Under the pieces are notes generated by a model. That model was not told the DNA's origin. It saw only the letters and a program-made list of their open reading frames with translations, and ran no database searches. A program made the position numbers and the translations under genes. Below are positions 8,014 through 16,687 of a stretch of DNA of 64,000 nucleotides, piece after piece. Origin of the DNA: Rhodocyclaceae bacterium (GTDB taxonomy: Bacteria > Pseudomonadota > Gammaproteobacteria > Burkholderiales > Rhodocyclaceae); contig JAVBXY010000016.1 in the NCBI GenBank assembly GCA_030824275.1, positions 1 to 64,000 on the forward strand, in the 5' to 3' direction. Position 1 is the stretch's first letter, and the number at the start of each line of letters is the position of its first letter.

Positions 8014-9807
8014 CTACTCGGGCTTGAGTTCGCGCAGTTTCTTGACACGATAGGCCAACTGGGCGCGGCTGATGCCCAGCAGGGTGGCTGCCTTCGACAT
8101 ATTGCCGCCGGCGGCCTTGAAGGCGGCATTGACCAGCGTGTCCTCGACGTCAAAGAGGGAGGCGCTGGCGCGGCCGACAATGCCCTCCGCCCAGTTCATC
8201 AGGGCCTGGGCCTCTGCCTCCTGCATCGGCACATGGGTGTCGGTGGCATCATTCTGCTCACTGACTTCGCCAAGTTCATTCAGCCCCATGCGACTGGTAT
8301 CGCTCGCCGAGCTGTCCACCGTGAACAGGTGGTGATAACCCAGCGCCTGTCCATCATCTCCGAGAATGACGCCGCGTTCGATCACGTTCTCGAGTTCGCG
8401 CACATTCCCCGGCCAGTCGTACTTAAGGATCACCGGCAAGGCCCGCGCTGTAACGCCGGAGATTGTCTTGCCGTGGGAGGCGCTGAACTTCCGCAGTAGA
8501 TGTTCCAGCAACAGCGGAATGTCATCGCGACGCTCGCGCAGGGGAGGAACCAGAATGGGAAACACATTGAGCCGGTAGAACAGGTCCTCGCGGAAACGAC
8601 CTTCCTTCACCGCCAGATGCAGGTTCTCGTTGGTGGCGGCGACAATGCGCACATCTACAGTTTTGGTCGTTGCGCTGCCTAGGGGCTCGAACTGTCCAGT
8701 CTGGATCACGCGCAACAGCTTGCCCTGTGCCGTCATGCTCAGGGTGCCGATCTCGTCGAGGAACAGGGTGCCGCCATCGGCCATGGTGAAGCGACCTGGA
8801 CGTCCCTCCCCCGCGCCGGTAAAGGCGCCACGTTCGGCGCCGAATAATTCGGATTCCATCAGCGGCTCGGGAATCGCCGCGCAGTTCACTTCAATGAATG
8901 GCTTGTCACCGCGGCGACTCTGCCGATGTACCTCCTTGGCGAATGCGCTTTTGCCGACGCCGCTCTCGCCCAGAACCAGGACCGTGGCATTGGTCGGCGC
9001 CACGCGACGAATCTTGTGCATGATGGTATTGAATGCGACGGAGGCGCCGATCACGCCATGAGGACCCGACTGGGTCGGACGCGCCGGCATCGACGCGAGA
9101 GCTTCGACGCGGGCATCCGCCACGACCGCCGCGGGCGACTGCAACCGCACCGGCGCCGGCTCAAAATACTTGAGATCGAGTTCTGGGTCTTTCCATTGTT
9201 CCACCGGCTTGGCGATGCAACGGCAGACGTCATGCCCCATGGAACGGCACTCGACCTCCCGCACCAGTATGCGCCTGCCCATGCAAGTGCTCAGGTAACC
9301 CGAGGCGTAACCAACTTCCATCCAGCAGGCGGGATGATTGCCAAGACCGTAGGCCAGAGTATGCGTGTGATCTTCGAAGGAGTTACGCCAGGAAAACTCA
9401 ATGTTGCAGATACCCTTTTCGATGTCGATGTCGGCACTCAGGCTTTCCGTGGCGACAATGCCCTGCAACGCGTGTAGCTGGGCACCGCGCAACAGTAAAT
9501 GGATATCGTCGACGGCATCCTTGCGCTCCTGGAACTTCATCGCCAGTTCGGCATCCCGACATCCGGCGGTATAGCCGACGCGGGTCAGCAATCCCCGCGC
9601 GCTTTCAATGCCAATTCCCTCGATCAGTTCCTGTCGCAAGGCGCCGACAGCTTCCATGTGCATAAGCACCATGCGCCGGTCTTCAAGCCAGATCAAGGCC
9701 TCCGGCAGATTGAAGTGCAGCCTTTTCAATACGTCCGAAAAGTCCGGGCCATCGACATTGCCAATGATCGTGGGACGCGCAACCGTGAGATTGGGGGGGG
9801 TCTTCAA
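8014..9807 (-). CDS. XylR/DmpR-type sigma-54-dependent activator (XylR_N-V4R-AAA+-Fis HTH)
   Basis: A 597-residue protein with the order XylR N-terminal sensor domain (about residues 20-125), V4R domain (about 135-205, with the Cys-rich VECRSMGHDVCRC), AAA+ domain with Walker A GESGVGKS and the sigma-54 contact loop GAFTGA, then a C-terminal Fis-like helix-turn-helix (AAGGNMSKAATLLGISRAQL). In the family, phenols or other aromatics bind the sensor domain and release repression of the ATPase. The start is a TTG with GAGGAG 6 bp upstream. An 8-bp G/C homopolymer lies in codons 3-6 (9793-9800). It probably activates the adjacent operon through the palindrome. Confidence 0.92.
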   Translation of the reverse strand: MKTPPNLTVARPTIIGNVDGPDFSDVLKRLHFNLPEALIWLEDRRMVLMHMEAVGALRQELIEGIGIESARGLLTRVGYTAGCRDAELAMKFQERKDAVDDIHLLLRGAQLHALQGIVATESLSADIDIEKGICNIEFSWRNSFEDHTHTLAYGLGNHPACWMEVGYASGYLSTCMGRRILVREVECRSMGHDVCRCIAKPVEQWKDPELDLKYFEPAPVRLQSPAAVVADARVEALASMPARPTQSGPHGVIGASVAFNTIMHKIRRVAPTNATVLVLGESGVGKSAFAKEVHRQSRRGDKPFIEVNCAAIPEPLMESELFGAERGAFTGAGEGRPGRFTMADGGTLFLDEIGTLSMTAQGKLLRVIQTGQFEPLGSATTKTVDVRIVAATNENLHLAVKEGRFREDLFYRLNVFPILVPPLRERRDDIPLLLEHLLRKFSASHGKTISGVTARALPVILKYDWPGNVRELENVIERGVILGDDGQALGYHHLFTVDSSASDTSRMGLNELGEVSEQNDATDTHVPMQEAEAQALMNWAEGIVGRASASLFDVEDTLVNAAFKAAGGNMSKAATLLGISRAQLAYRVKKLRELKPE

Positions 9808-9896
9808 ACAAGTCTCCTCTTTGCAGCCGGTCTGTTCGGTAGATCGCCGACTTGGGCGTCCACTTTACTGCACGGCTAAGCCAAGGAACCCTCGAC

Positions 9897-12800
9897 TTAC
9901 TGCTGCGCCTGCTGCTCCTGCTCCGCCGCCACGCTGGGCGGGCCTTCCATCCAGGCTTCCGGCGCACGGCGCAGATCGAGGGTCGCCGGATAGTCCGGGT
10001 TGCGGCCTTCGCGCCGCAGATGTACCGGCCCCGGCGTGTGGCCGTGGTTCCAGAAGCGGGCGACGCGACGGGCTTCGGCTTCGTTGGCGTTGATGGGGAA
10101 GGTGTCGTAGTTGCGACCGCCAGGATGGGCGACGTGATAGGTGCAACCACCGATGGAGCGGCCGCTCCAGGTGTCGACCACATCGAAGACCAGGGGCGTC
10201 TGCACGCCGATGGTCGGGTGCAATGCCGAGGGTGGCGCCCAGGCCCGGTAGCGCACACCGGCGACGTACTCGCCACGCACGCCGGTCGGCGCCAGGGGCA
10301 GCGGCCGGCCGTTGCAGGTGACGATGTGACGGTTGTCGTTGAGGTGCCTGACCTTGACCTGCATGCGCTCGACGGAGGAATCGACATAGCGCGCCGTGCC
10401 GCCAGCGCCGACTTCTTCACCCAGCACGTGCCAGGGTTCGATGGCCTGGCGTAGCTCGATTTCGATGCCGTGATAGACCACGGTGCCGTAGCGCGGGAAA
10501 CGGAATTCGAGGAAGGGCGCGAACCACTCGAACTCGAAGGCGTAGCCGGCGCGCTGCAAATCCAGCACGACATCGCGCATGTCCTGGGCGATGAAGTGGG
10601 GCAGCATGAACTGGTCGTGCAACTGCGTGCCCCAGCGGATCAAGCGGCCCGTGTAGGGTTGGCGCCAGAAGCGGGCGACCAGGGCGCGCAGCAGCAGCAT
10701 TTGCAACAGGCTCATCTGCGCGTGGGGCGGCATTTCAAAGCCACGGAATTCGAGCAGGCCGAGGCGCCCCGCCGGGCCGTCGGGCGAGTAGAGCTTGTCG
10801 ATGCAGAACTCGGCGCGATGGGTGTTGCCGGAAAGATCGATGAGCAGATTGCGCAGTAGGCGATCCACCAGCCAGGGTTGCAGGCTCTCGCCCAGCGTGG
10901 CGCCAGCGTTCATCTTTTCCGTCATCTGCTGGAAAGCGATTTCCAGCTCGTAGAGACTCTCGTGCCGCGCTTCGTCCACGCGCGGCGCCTGACTGGTGGG
11001 GCCGATGAACATGCCCGAGAACAGGTAGGACAGGGCCGGATGATTCTGCCAGTAGGCGATCAGGCTCATCAGCAGATCGGGGCGGCGCAGGCAGGGCGAA
11101 TCAGTGGGCGATGCCGCGCCGATGGTGACGTGGTTGCCGCCGCCGGTGCCGGTGTGGCGACCGTCGAGCATGAACTTCTCGGCGCCGAGGCGCGTGAGAC
11201 GGGCTTCCTCGTAGAGCGTTTCGGTGTTGGCCACCAGCTCCGGCCAAGTGCGGGCCGGGTGGATGTTCACCTCGATGACGCCGGGATCGGGCGTGACCTT
11301 GAAATCCTTCAGGCGCGGATCGCTGGGTGGCGTGTAGCCTTCGACGCGCACGGGAATCTTCAGCGCCGCAGCGCTGTCCTCGATGGCGCCGAGGAGATCG
11401 ACGAAGTCTTCGAGCAGGGCCACCGGCGGCAGGAAGACGTGCAGCACACCATCGCGCACTTCGACGCAAAGGGCGGTGTGCACGATTTCCTTCGCGTCGT
11501 AGGATTTCTTCGGTGGCTGGACTTTGCGTGCTGCGCGCTTGGGTGGCGGCAGGTCTTCCGGAATATCGAAGGGATCGCGGCCGTGGTCGAGTTCCACATC
11601 CTCGGGTGCAACCCAGGGCAGGGATGCCAGCGGCAGGCGCAAACCCAGAGGCGAGTCGCCGGGAATCAGGTAGAGATGCTCGCGGCGCAGCGGCCAGGGG
11701 CTGGAACGAAACGTGGTCGAAAAGTCGGCGCTGGTGGTACGGCGTTTCCCGACGCGCGGCAGCGGCTTCACCGGCAGCACATATCCAGCCGGTTCGCCGA
11801 GGCCTGTCTCGATCAAACGGGCAACGCGCTTGCGCTCGTCGGCGTCCTTGAGATCGGTCTTGAGCGGATCGAAATTTTCCGGCCAGCGGTTTTCCTGGTC
11901 GACGATTTGCGCCACGTCCTCGTAGGCCGGAATGACGAAGCGCTCGTCGAGCCCCAGTTCGCGGGCGAGCAGGCAGATGAAGCGCAGAGCATCGCTGGTC
12001 GACTGGCCCCCGGCCTTCTTGTCATCCACCGCCAGCAGCGCCGAATCGCGCCACAGGGGCTGGCCGTCGGTGCGCCAGTAGCAACCCAGGGCCCAGCGCG
12101 GCAGCGGCTCGCCCGGATACCACTTGCCCTGGCCGAAATGCAGCAGGGCACCCGGGGCGAAATGGCCTTGCAAACGGGTGAGCAGTGCACCGGCCAACTC
12201 ACGCTTTTTGGGCGACAGGGCGGTGTAGTTCCACTCCGGGCCATCCATGTCGTCGATGGAGACGAAGGTCGGCTCGCCGCCCATGGTCAGACGCACATCG
12301 CCCTTTTCCAGTTCGGCATCCACCTGATGGCCGAGGTCGAGCACGGCCCGCCATTGGGCATCGGTATAGGGTTTGGTGACGCGCGGGTCTTCGTGGATGC
12401 GGGTGACCCGCATGGAGAAATCGAAGTGGGCTTCGCAGACTTCGGTGGCGCCGATCACCGGCGCAGCGGACGAAGGCTGGGCGGTACAGGCGAGAGGAAT
12501 ATGGCCCTCACCGGCAAGCAGGCCGGAGGTGGGATCGAGGCCGACCCAACCAGCGCCGGGGATGTAGACCTCGGTCCATGCGTGCAGATCGGTGAAGTCA
12601 AGCTCGGTGCCGGAAGGGCCGTCGAGGGCCTTCTGGTCGGCCTTGAGCTGGATCAGGTAGCCGGAGGCAAAACGCGCGGCGAGGCCCAGATGGCGCAGCG
12701 CCTGCACCAGCAGCCAGGCGGAATCACGACAGGAACCGCGCGCCGAATCGAGAGTCTGTTCCGGCGTCTGCACGCCGGCTTCCATGCGCACGATGTAGCC

Positions 12801-13280
12801 GACGTCGTTCTGTACACGCTGGTTGATGGCGACGAGAAAATCCACCGCGCGCATCGGCACAGCCAGCAGCTCGGCTTTCGCCCGCGCCACCCAGTCCGCC
12901 AGCAGCGGCGTGGCCGGATCGGCTTCGAGATAGGGGCCGAGTTCACGCTTCAGGCCGTCGGGGTAGGCGAAAGGAATGTTCTCGGCGTATTCCTCGATGA
13001 AGAAGTCGAAGGGATTGATGACCGTCATGTCCACCACGAGGTCCACTTCGACACAGAGTTCAGTGGCGTTTTCGGGGAAGACGAGGCGGGCAATCCAGTT
13101 GCCGAAGGGGTCCTGCTGCCAGTTGAGGAAGTGCTTTCCCGGCTGGACGTTCAGGGAATAACTGAGAATCGGAGTGCGCGCATGGGCCGCCGGACGCAGG
13201 CGGATTTCATGGGGCCAGAGCTTTACCGAGCGATCGAAGCTGTAGCGGGTCTGATGGTTGAGCGCGACACGTATGGTCAA
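9897..13280 (-). CDS. Transglutaminase-like / DUF2126 fusion protein
   Basis: A 1127-residue protein. The N-terminal 280 residues are a transglutaminase-like cysteine protease module: bacterial transglutaminase N-region, catalytic Cys in SARGSCRDSAW (near residue 182), His in DLHAWTEVYIPG, Asp in GLDPTSG. The remaining roughly 800 residues are the DUF2126 domain (conserved GGEPTFVSIDD, DGRHTGTGGGNH and RFPRYGTVVYHG). This fusion is a hallmark of the ATP-grasp/alpha-E/Anbu cluster, whose products are proposed to make and process a peptide-like tag. It is the last gene of that operon, starting 1 bp after the Anbu stop. Two copies of the dispersed repeat are embedded (10393 and 11719). Confidence 0.88.
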   Translation of the reverse strand: MTIRVALNHQTRYSFDRSVKLWPHEIRLRPAAHARTPILSYSLNVQPGKHFLNWQQDPFGNWIARLVFPENATELCVEVDLVVDMTVINPFDFFIEEYAENIPFAYPDGLKRELGPYLEADPATPLLADWVARAKAELLAVPMRAVDFLVAINQRVQNDVGYIVRMEAGVQTPEQTLDSARGSCRDSAWLLVQALRHLGLAARFASGYLIQLKADQKALDGPSGTELDFTDLHAWTEVYIPGAGWVGLDPTSGLLAGEGHIPLACTAQPSSAAPVIGATEVCEAHFDFSMRVTRIHEDPRVTKPYTDAQWRAVLDLGHQVDAELEKGDVRLTMGGEPTFVSIDDMDGPEWNYTALSPKKRELAGALLTRLQGHFAPGALLHFGQGKWYPGEPLPRWALGCYWRTDGQPLWRDSALLAVDDKKAGGQSTSDALRFICLLARELGLDERFVIPAYEDVAQIVDQENRWPENFDPLKTDLKDADERKRVARLIETGLGEPAGYVLPVKPLPRVGKRRTTSADFSTTFRSSPWPLRREHLYLIPGDSPLGLRLPLASLPWVAPEDVELDHGRDPFDIPEDLPPPKRAARKVQPPKKSYDAKEIVHTALCVEVRDGVLHVFLPPVALLEDFVDLLGAIEDSAAALKIPVRVEGYTPPSDPRLKDFKVTPDPGVIEVNIHPARTWPELVANTETLYEEARLTRLGAEKFMLDGRHTGTGGGNHVTIGAASPTDSPCLRRPDLLMSLIAYWQNHPALSYLFSGMFIGPTSQAPRVDEARHESLYELEIAFQQMTEKMNAGATLGESLQPWLVDRLLRNLLIDLSGNTHRAEFCIDKLYSPDGPAGRLGLLEFRGFEMPPHAQMSLLQMLLLRALVARFWRQPYTGRLIRWGTQLHDQFMLPHFIAQDMRDVVLDLQRAGYAFEFEWFAPFLEFRFPRYGTVVYHGIEIELRQAIEPWHVLGEEVGAGGTARYVDSSVERMQVKVRHLNDNRHIVTCNGRPLPLAPTGVRGEYVAGVRYRAWAPPSALHPTIGVQTPLVFDVVDTWSGRSIGGCTYHVAHPGGRNYDTFPINANEAEARRVARFWNHGHTPGPVHLRREGRNPDYPATLDLRRAPEAWMEGPPSVAAEQEQQAQQ
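10393..10418 (+). repeat. Dispersed 24-bp repeat, copy 3 (inside DUF2126 gene)
   Basis: GCCGTGCCGCCAGCGCCGAC followed by TTCTTC. In the gene, read on the minus strand, it encodes EEVGAGGTAR, just before a variable region. Confidence 0.8.
11719..11744 (-). repeat. Dispersed 24-bp repeat, copy 4 (inside DUF2126 gene)
   Basis: Read on the minus strand GCCGTACCACCAGCGCCGAC followed by TTTTC. It encodes RRTTSADFS in the gene frame. Confidence 0.85.
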
Positions 13281-13281
13281 T

Positions 13282-14010
13282 TCAGTTCCATTCTAGGCTC
13301 GGCAACTGGGCAAAAGCGCGCTTGACGCCCTCGCCCCAGCTCTGGCGCAGGCTACGCATATAGGTGTCCTGGTCGTCGAAGCGGCGCTTGTGGCCGAGTT
13401 TCAGGGCGTCGCGGTCGTAGCAGGCCAGATCGATGGGCAGGCCGACCGAAAGATTGGAGCGCATGGTGGAGTCGAAGGACACCAACACGCACTTGATGGC
13501 GTCGTCCATGCTGGTATCCGCCGAGATCACGCGGTCGATGATGGGCTTGCCGTACTTGACCTCGCCGATCTGGAAATACGGCGTCTCGGGCGTCGCCTCG
13601 ATGAAGTTGCCCTCGGAGTAAACCATGAACAGGCGCTGATGCTCGCCGGCGATCTGGCCACCGACGATGAAGTTCGCACTGGCGTCTACATTACCTTGCA
13701 TGAGAAAGGGTGCGTCGTGGTCGCGCACTTCACGCAATGCGGCGCCGATCAGCGCGGCCACGTCGTACATGGAGCCGACGCTCATCAGATGCGGCTCCGC
13801 GTCGCGGCGAATCGCCTGCTCCAGATGATTGATGGTGGCCTGCGTCACCGCGAGGTTGCCGGAATTGACCATCACCAGCGTGCGATCCCCCGGCCGCTCG
13901 AAGATCTTCATCTTGCGGAAGGTGGAAATGTTATCCACGCCGGCATTGGTGCGGGAGTCCGATGCGAAAACGATGCCGGCATCGATCATGGTGGCGACGC
14001 AATAAGTCAT
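13282..14010 (-). CDS. Anbu proteasome-like protease (ancestral beta subunit)
   Basis: A 242-residue Ntn-hydrolase of the 20S proteasome/HslV superfamily. The mature N-terminus after Met removal would be Thr (MTYCVATM), with Asp in SDSRTNAG (near residue 18) and Lys in FRKMKIFE (near 33) forming the usual proteasomal catalytic set. Anbu proteins form helical or ring assemblies and occur with ATP-grasp, alpha-E and transglutaminase genes, as here. The start codon follows directly on a short gap from the alpha-E gene and the stop abuts the DUF2126 gene. Its physiological substrate is unknown in the family. Confidence 0.92.
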   Translation of the reverse strand: MTYCVATMIDAGIVFASDSRTNAGVDNISTFRKMKIFERPGDRTLVMVNSGNLAVTQATINHLEQAIRRDAEPHLMSVGSMYDVAALIGAALREVRDHDAPFLMQGNVDASANFIVGGQIAGEHQRLFMVYSEGNFIEATPETPYFQIGEVKYGKPIIDRVISADTSMDDAIKCVLVSFDSTMRSNLSVGLPIDLACYDRDALKLGHKRRFDDQDTYMRSLRQSWGEGVKRAFAQLPSLEWN

Positions 14011-14081
14011 GGTGCAACTCTCGAATTTGTTGAGGGTTGAACCTTAACGGAAGGCGCCAGGTCGGGCAAGGTGATGTCGCA

Positions 14082-15029
14082 TCATTCGTCCGTGGACCAG
14101 AAGTAGGTGGTGTTGATCAGTTCGCCGAGCTCATGGATGCGGACGAGGAAGCCGGTCAGGTATTCGTGCAGGCCGAGGCTGAATATCTCGTCCACCGTGC
14201 CGAAGCGCAAACCCGCATGGAGCAGGCCACAGCGACGGATCAGTTCGCCGGAACGGGGGCCATTGATCTCGTGCACCAGCCGGTTCACCTCGTTCAAACA
14301 GGCGGCCAGTGAACGCGGCATATCGGCGCGCAGCACCAGCAGTTCGGCCACCCGCTTGGGCGTGATGAGGTCGCGGTACACCTTGCGGTAGGACTCGAAG
14401 GCCGAAACCGAACGCAACAGGGCGCCCCACTGGTAATAGTCGGCGGCGCCGCCAATGTCGTCGAGACTGGGCAGCAGGACGTGATATTTGACGTCGAGGA
14501 TGCGCGCCGTGTTGTCGGCCCGTTCGAGAAAGGTGCCCAGGCGCAGGAAACGGAAGGCATCGTCCTGCAACAGGGTGCCGTAGGTGATGCCCCGCGAAAG
14601 ATGCGAGCGCTCCTTGACCCACTCGAAGAAACGCGAGGCGTTCTCCTCGCCCAGACCGCGAGTCGACATGTCGCGAATCTCCAGCCAGGTATGGTTAAGG
14701 GCTTCCCACATTTCCGAAGTGATGGTGCCGCGCACGGCGCGGGCGTTCTCGCGGGCATTGGCGAGGCTGTTGTAGATGCTGGCCGGGTTCTCTTCGTCCA
14801 GGGCCATGAAGCGAATCACCTTGTCGGCAGTGATCTCGCCATAGCGATCAGCGTAGTCATAGTGCAGGCCGCTGATGGACAGCATGGCCGCCCATTCGTG
14901 GAACGGCCCGACGGTGGAATGCTTGAGCAGGGACATGCGATAGGTCACGTCCAGCATGCGCGCGGTGTTTTCGGCCCGCTCCATGCTGCGGGCCATCCAG
15001 TAGAGATGATCGGCGGTGGATGAAAGCAT
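14082..15029 (-). CDS. Alpha-E domain protein
   Basis: A 315-residue all-alpha protein of the alpha-E family, beginning MLSSTADHLYWMARSMERAEN, a segment (shown here at its first 20 or so residues) that is typical of the family's first helix with conserved Arg and Glu. Later RGLGEENASRFFEWVKERSHL and GTFLERADNTARILD repeats show an internal two-fold pattern. The function is not established; it is nearly always beside a circularly permuted ATP-grasp ligase and is thought to be a partner in the same peptide-synthesis or modification pathway. Its ATG is 1 bp past the ATP-grasp stop. Confidence 0.88.
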   Translation of the reverse strand: MLSSTADHLYWMARSMERAENTARMLDVTYRMSLLKHSTVGPFHEWAAMLSISGLHYDYADRYGEITADKVIRFMALDEENPASIYNSLANARENARAVRGTITSEMWEALNHTWLEIRDMSTRGLGEENASRFFEWVKERSHLSRGITYGTLLQDDAFRFLRLGTFLERADNTARILDVKYHVLLPSLDDIGGAADYYQWGALLRSVSAFESYRKVYRDLITPKRVAELLVLRADMPRSLAACLNEVNRLVHEINGPRSGELIRRCGLLHAGLRFGTVDEIFSLGLHEYLTGFLVRIHELGELINTTYFWSTDE

Positions 15030-15030
15030 C

Positions 15031-16443
15031 TTAGTTTTCCAGTACCCAGGTGTCCTTGGTGCCGCCGCCCTGCGACGAATTCACCACCAGCGAGCCTTGC
15101 TTCAGCGCCACCCGCGTAAGGCCACCAGGGACCATGGTGATGTCCTTGCCGGAGAGCACGAAGGGCCGCAAGTCGATGTGACGCGGTGCGACGCCGCTAT
15201 CGACGAAAGTCGGGCAAGTAGACAGCGACAGCGTCGGCTGGGCGATGTAGTTGGCCGGCCCGGCGATGATCTTTTCGCGGAAGAGGCGAATCTCCTCCTT
15301 GCTCGCCGTCGGTCCCACCAGCATGCCGTAGCCGCCGGAGCCATGGACTTCCTTGACCACCAGTTCAGGCAGGTGATCGAGCACGTACTTAAGGTCGTCG
15401 GACTTGCCCAGTTCCCAGGTCGGCACGTTCTGCAAAATCGGCTCTTCGCCGCAGTAGAAGCGGATCATCTCGGGGACGTGGATGTACATCGCCTTGTCGT
15501 CGGCGATGCCGGTACCGACGGCATTGGCCAGGGTCACCTTGCCGGCGCGGTAGGCCGAGAACAGGCCGGGCACGCCGAGTACCGAATCCTTTCGGAAGGA
15601 CAGCGGGTCAAGGAAGTCGTCGTCGATGCGGCGATAGATCACATCGACGCGCTTCGAGCCCTGGGTGGTGCGCATGTAGACCGTGTTCTCACGCACGAAG
15701 AGATCGTTGCCCTCGACCAGCTCGATACCCATCTGCTGGGCCAGGAAGGCGTGCTCGAAATAGGCGCTGTTGAACTGCCCCGGCGTCAGCAGCACGACAT
15801 TGGGGTCGGCGACATTGGCCGGCGCCACCGAGCGCAGGTTGTCCAACAGCAGGTCCGGGTAGTGCTCCACCGGCGCAATGGCCTGGCGGGCGAAGAGTTC
15901 GGGGAAGAGCCGCATCATCATCTTGCGGTCTTCGAGCATGTAGGAAACGCCGGAGGGTGTGCGCAGGTTGTCTTCCAGCACGTAGTACTCACCCTCGCCG
16001 GCACGCACGAGATCGACGCCGGCGATGTGGGCGTAGACCTGGCCCGGCACATTCACACCAGCCATCTCCTTGCGGTACTGGGAATTGCCCAGTACCTGCT
16101 CCTTCGGAATCCGCCCGGCCTTGAGGATTTCCTGGTCGTGGTAGATGTCGTGGAGAAAAGCATTGAGCGCCTTGACCCTCTGGCGCAGGCCGGCTTCCAT
16201 GACCTTCCACTCGTGAGCGGGAATGATGCGCGGGACGATATCGAAGGGAATCAGCCTTTCCTTGCCTGCCTCTTCGCCATACACGGCGAAGGTGATGCCG
16301 ACTCGATGGAAGGTCAGATCGGCTTCCTCACGCTTGCGCGCGATCACTTCGGGCGCGGTGGACTTCAGCCAGTCGGCAAAGCTCTGGTAACTCGGACGCA
16401 CGCCACCGGCGGCATCATGCATTTCATCGTAGGCAGGCTTCAT
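15031..16443 (-). CDS. Circularly permuted type 2 ATP-grasp protein
   Basis: A 470-residue protein with the circularly permuted ATP-grasp fold. Recognisable segments are FDIVPRIIPAHEWKVMEAGL, YYVLEDNLRTPSGVSYMLED (ATP/metal-binding acidic pair) and VVKEVHGSGGYGML (glycine-rich nucleotide loop) in permuted order. Members are predicted amide ligases that form peptide-like bonds using ATP. It is the first gene of the four-gene minus-strand operon with alpha-E, Anbu and transglutaminase/DUF2126. The start is ATG at 16443; the upstream 16444-16634 region holds no gene, so a promoter is expected there. Confidence 0.9.
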   Translation of the reverse strand: MKPAYDEMHDAAGGVRPSYQSFADWLKSTAPEVIARKREEADLTFHRVGITFAVYGEEAGKERLIPFDIVPRIIPAHEWKVMEAGLRQRVKALNAFLHDIYHDQEILKAGRIPKEQVLGNSQYRKEMAGVNVPGQVYAHIAGVDLVRAGEGEYYVLEDNLRTPSGVSYMLEDRKMMMRLFPELFARQAIAPVEHYPDLLLDNLRSVAPANVADPNVVLLTPGQFNSAYFEHAFLAQQMGIELVEGNDLFVRENTVYMRTTQGSKRVDVIYRRIDDDFLDPLSFRKDSVLGVPGLFSAYRAGKVTLANAVGTGIADDKAMYIHVPEMIRFYCGEEPILQNVPTWELGKSDDLKYVLDHLPELVVKEVHGSGGYGMLVGPTASKEEIRLFREKIIAGPANYIAQPTLSLSTCPTFVDSGVAPRHIDLRPFVLSGKDITMVPGGLTRVALKQGSLVVNSSQGGGTKDTWVLEN

Positions 16444-16598
16444 GTCGTGGGCCAGGAGGTTTCAGATTGCTGCACACAGAACAGCAGAAACTGTGCCTAG
16501 TAAAAATCACTGTCCATTCATAGGATTAATCACAGCCACCCACTCGCATCGCCCCAAAACAGGGCATAACTCAGTGCCATGGTGCAGCCCGCGCACCA

Positions 16599-16622
16599 GA
16601 AAGTCGGCGCTGGTGGGACGGC
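16599..16622 (-). repeat. Dispersed 24-bp repeat, copy 5 (intergenic)
   Basis: Read on the minus strand GCCGTCCCACCAGCGCCGAC followed by TTTC. It lies in the gap between the thiolase terminator and the ATP-grasp gene, just beyond the terminator stem. Confidence 0.85.
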
Positions 16623-16634
16623 AAAAAGCGCGGC

Positions 16635-16664
16635 AAAAAAAACGGCCCGGATATACCGGGCCGT
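16635..16664 (-). terminator. Rho-independent terminator of the thiolase gene
   Basis: A 9-bp stem ACGGCCCGG / CCGGGCCGT with an ATATA loop is followed, in the minus-strand direction, by a run of eight T. It lies about 25 bp past the thiolase stop codon. Confidence 0.85.
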
Positions 16665-16687
16665 CTGCGTTCAGAACAAGCCGACGA

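Noticed and set aside
10878..13325. Long open frame antisense to the transglutaminase/DUF2126 gene
   Set aside because: It is a GC-rich antisense shadow of a protein with clear domains; composition is unlike a real protein and no family motif is visible.
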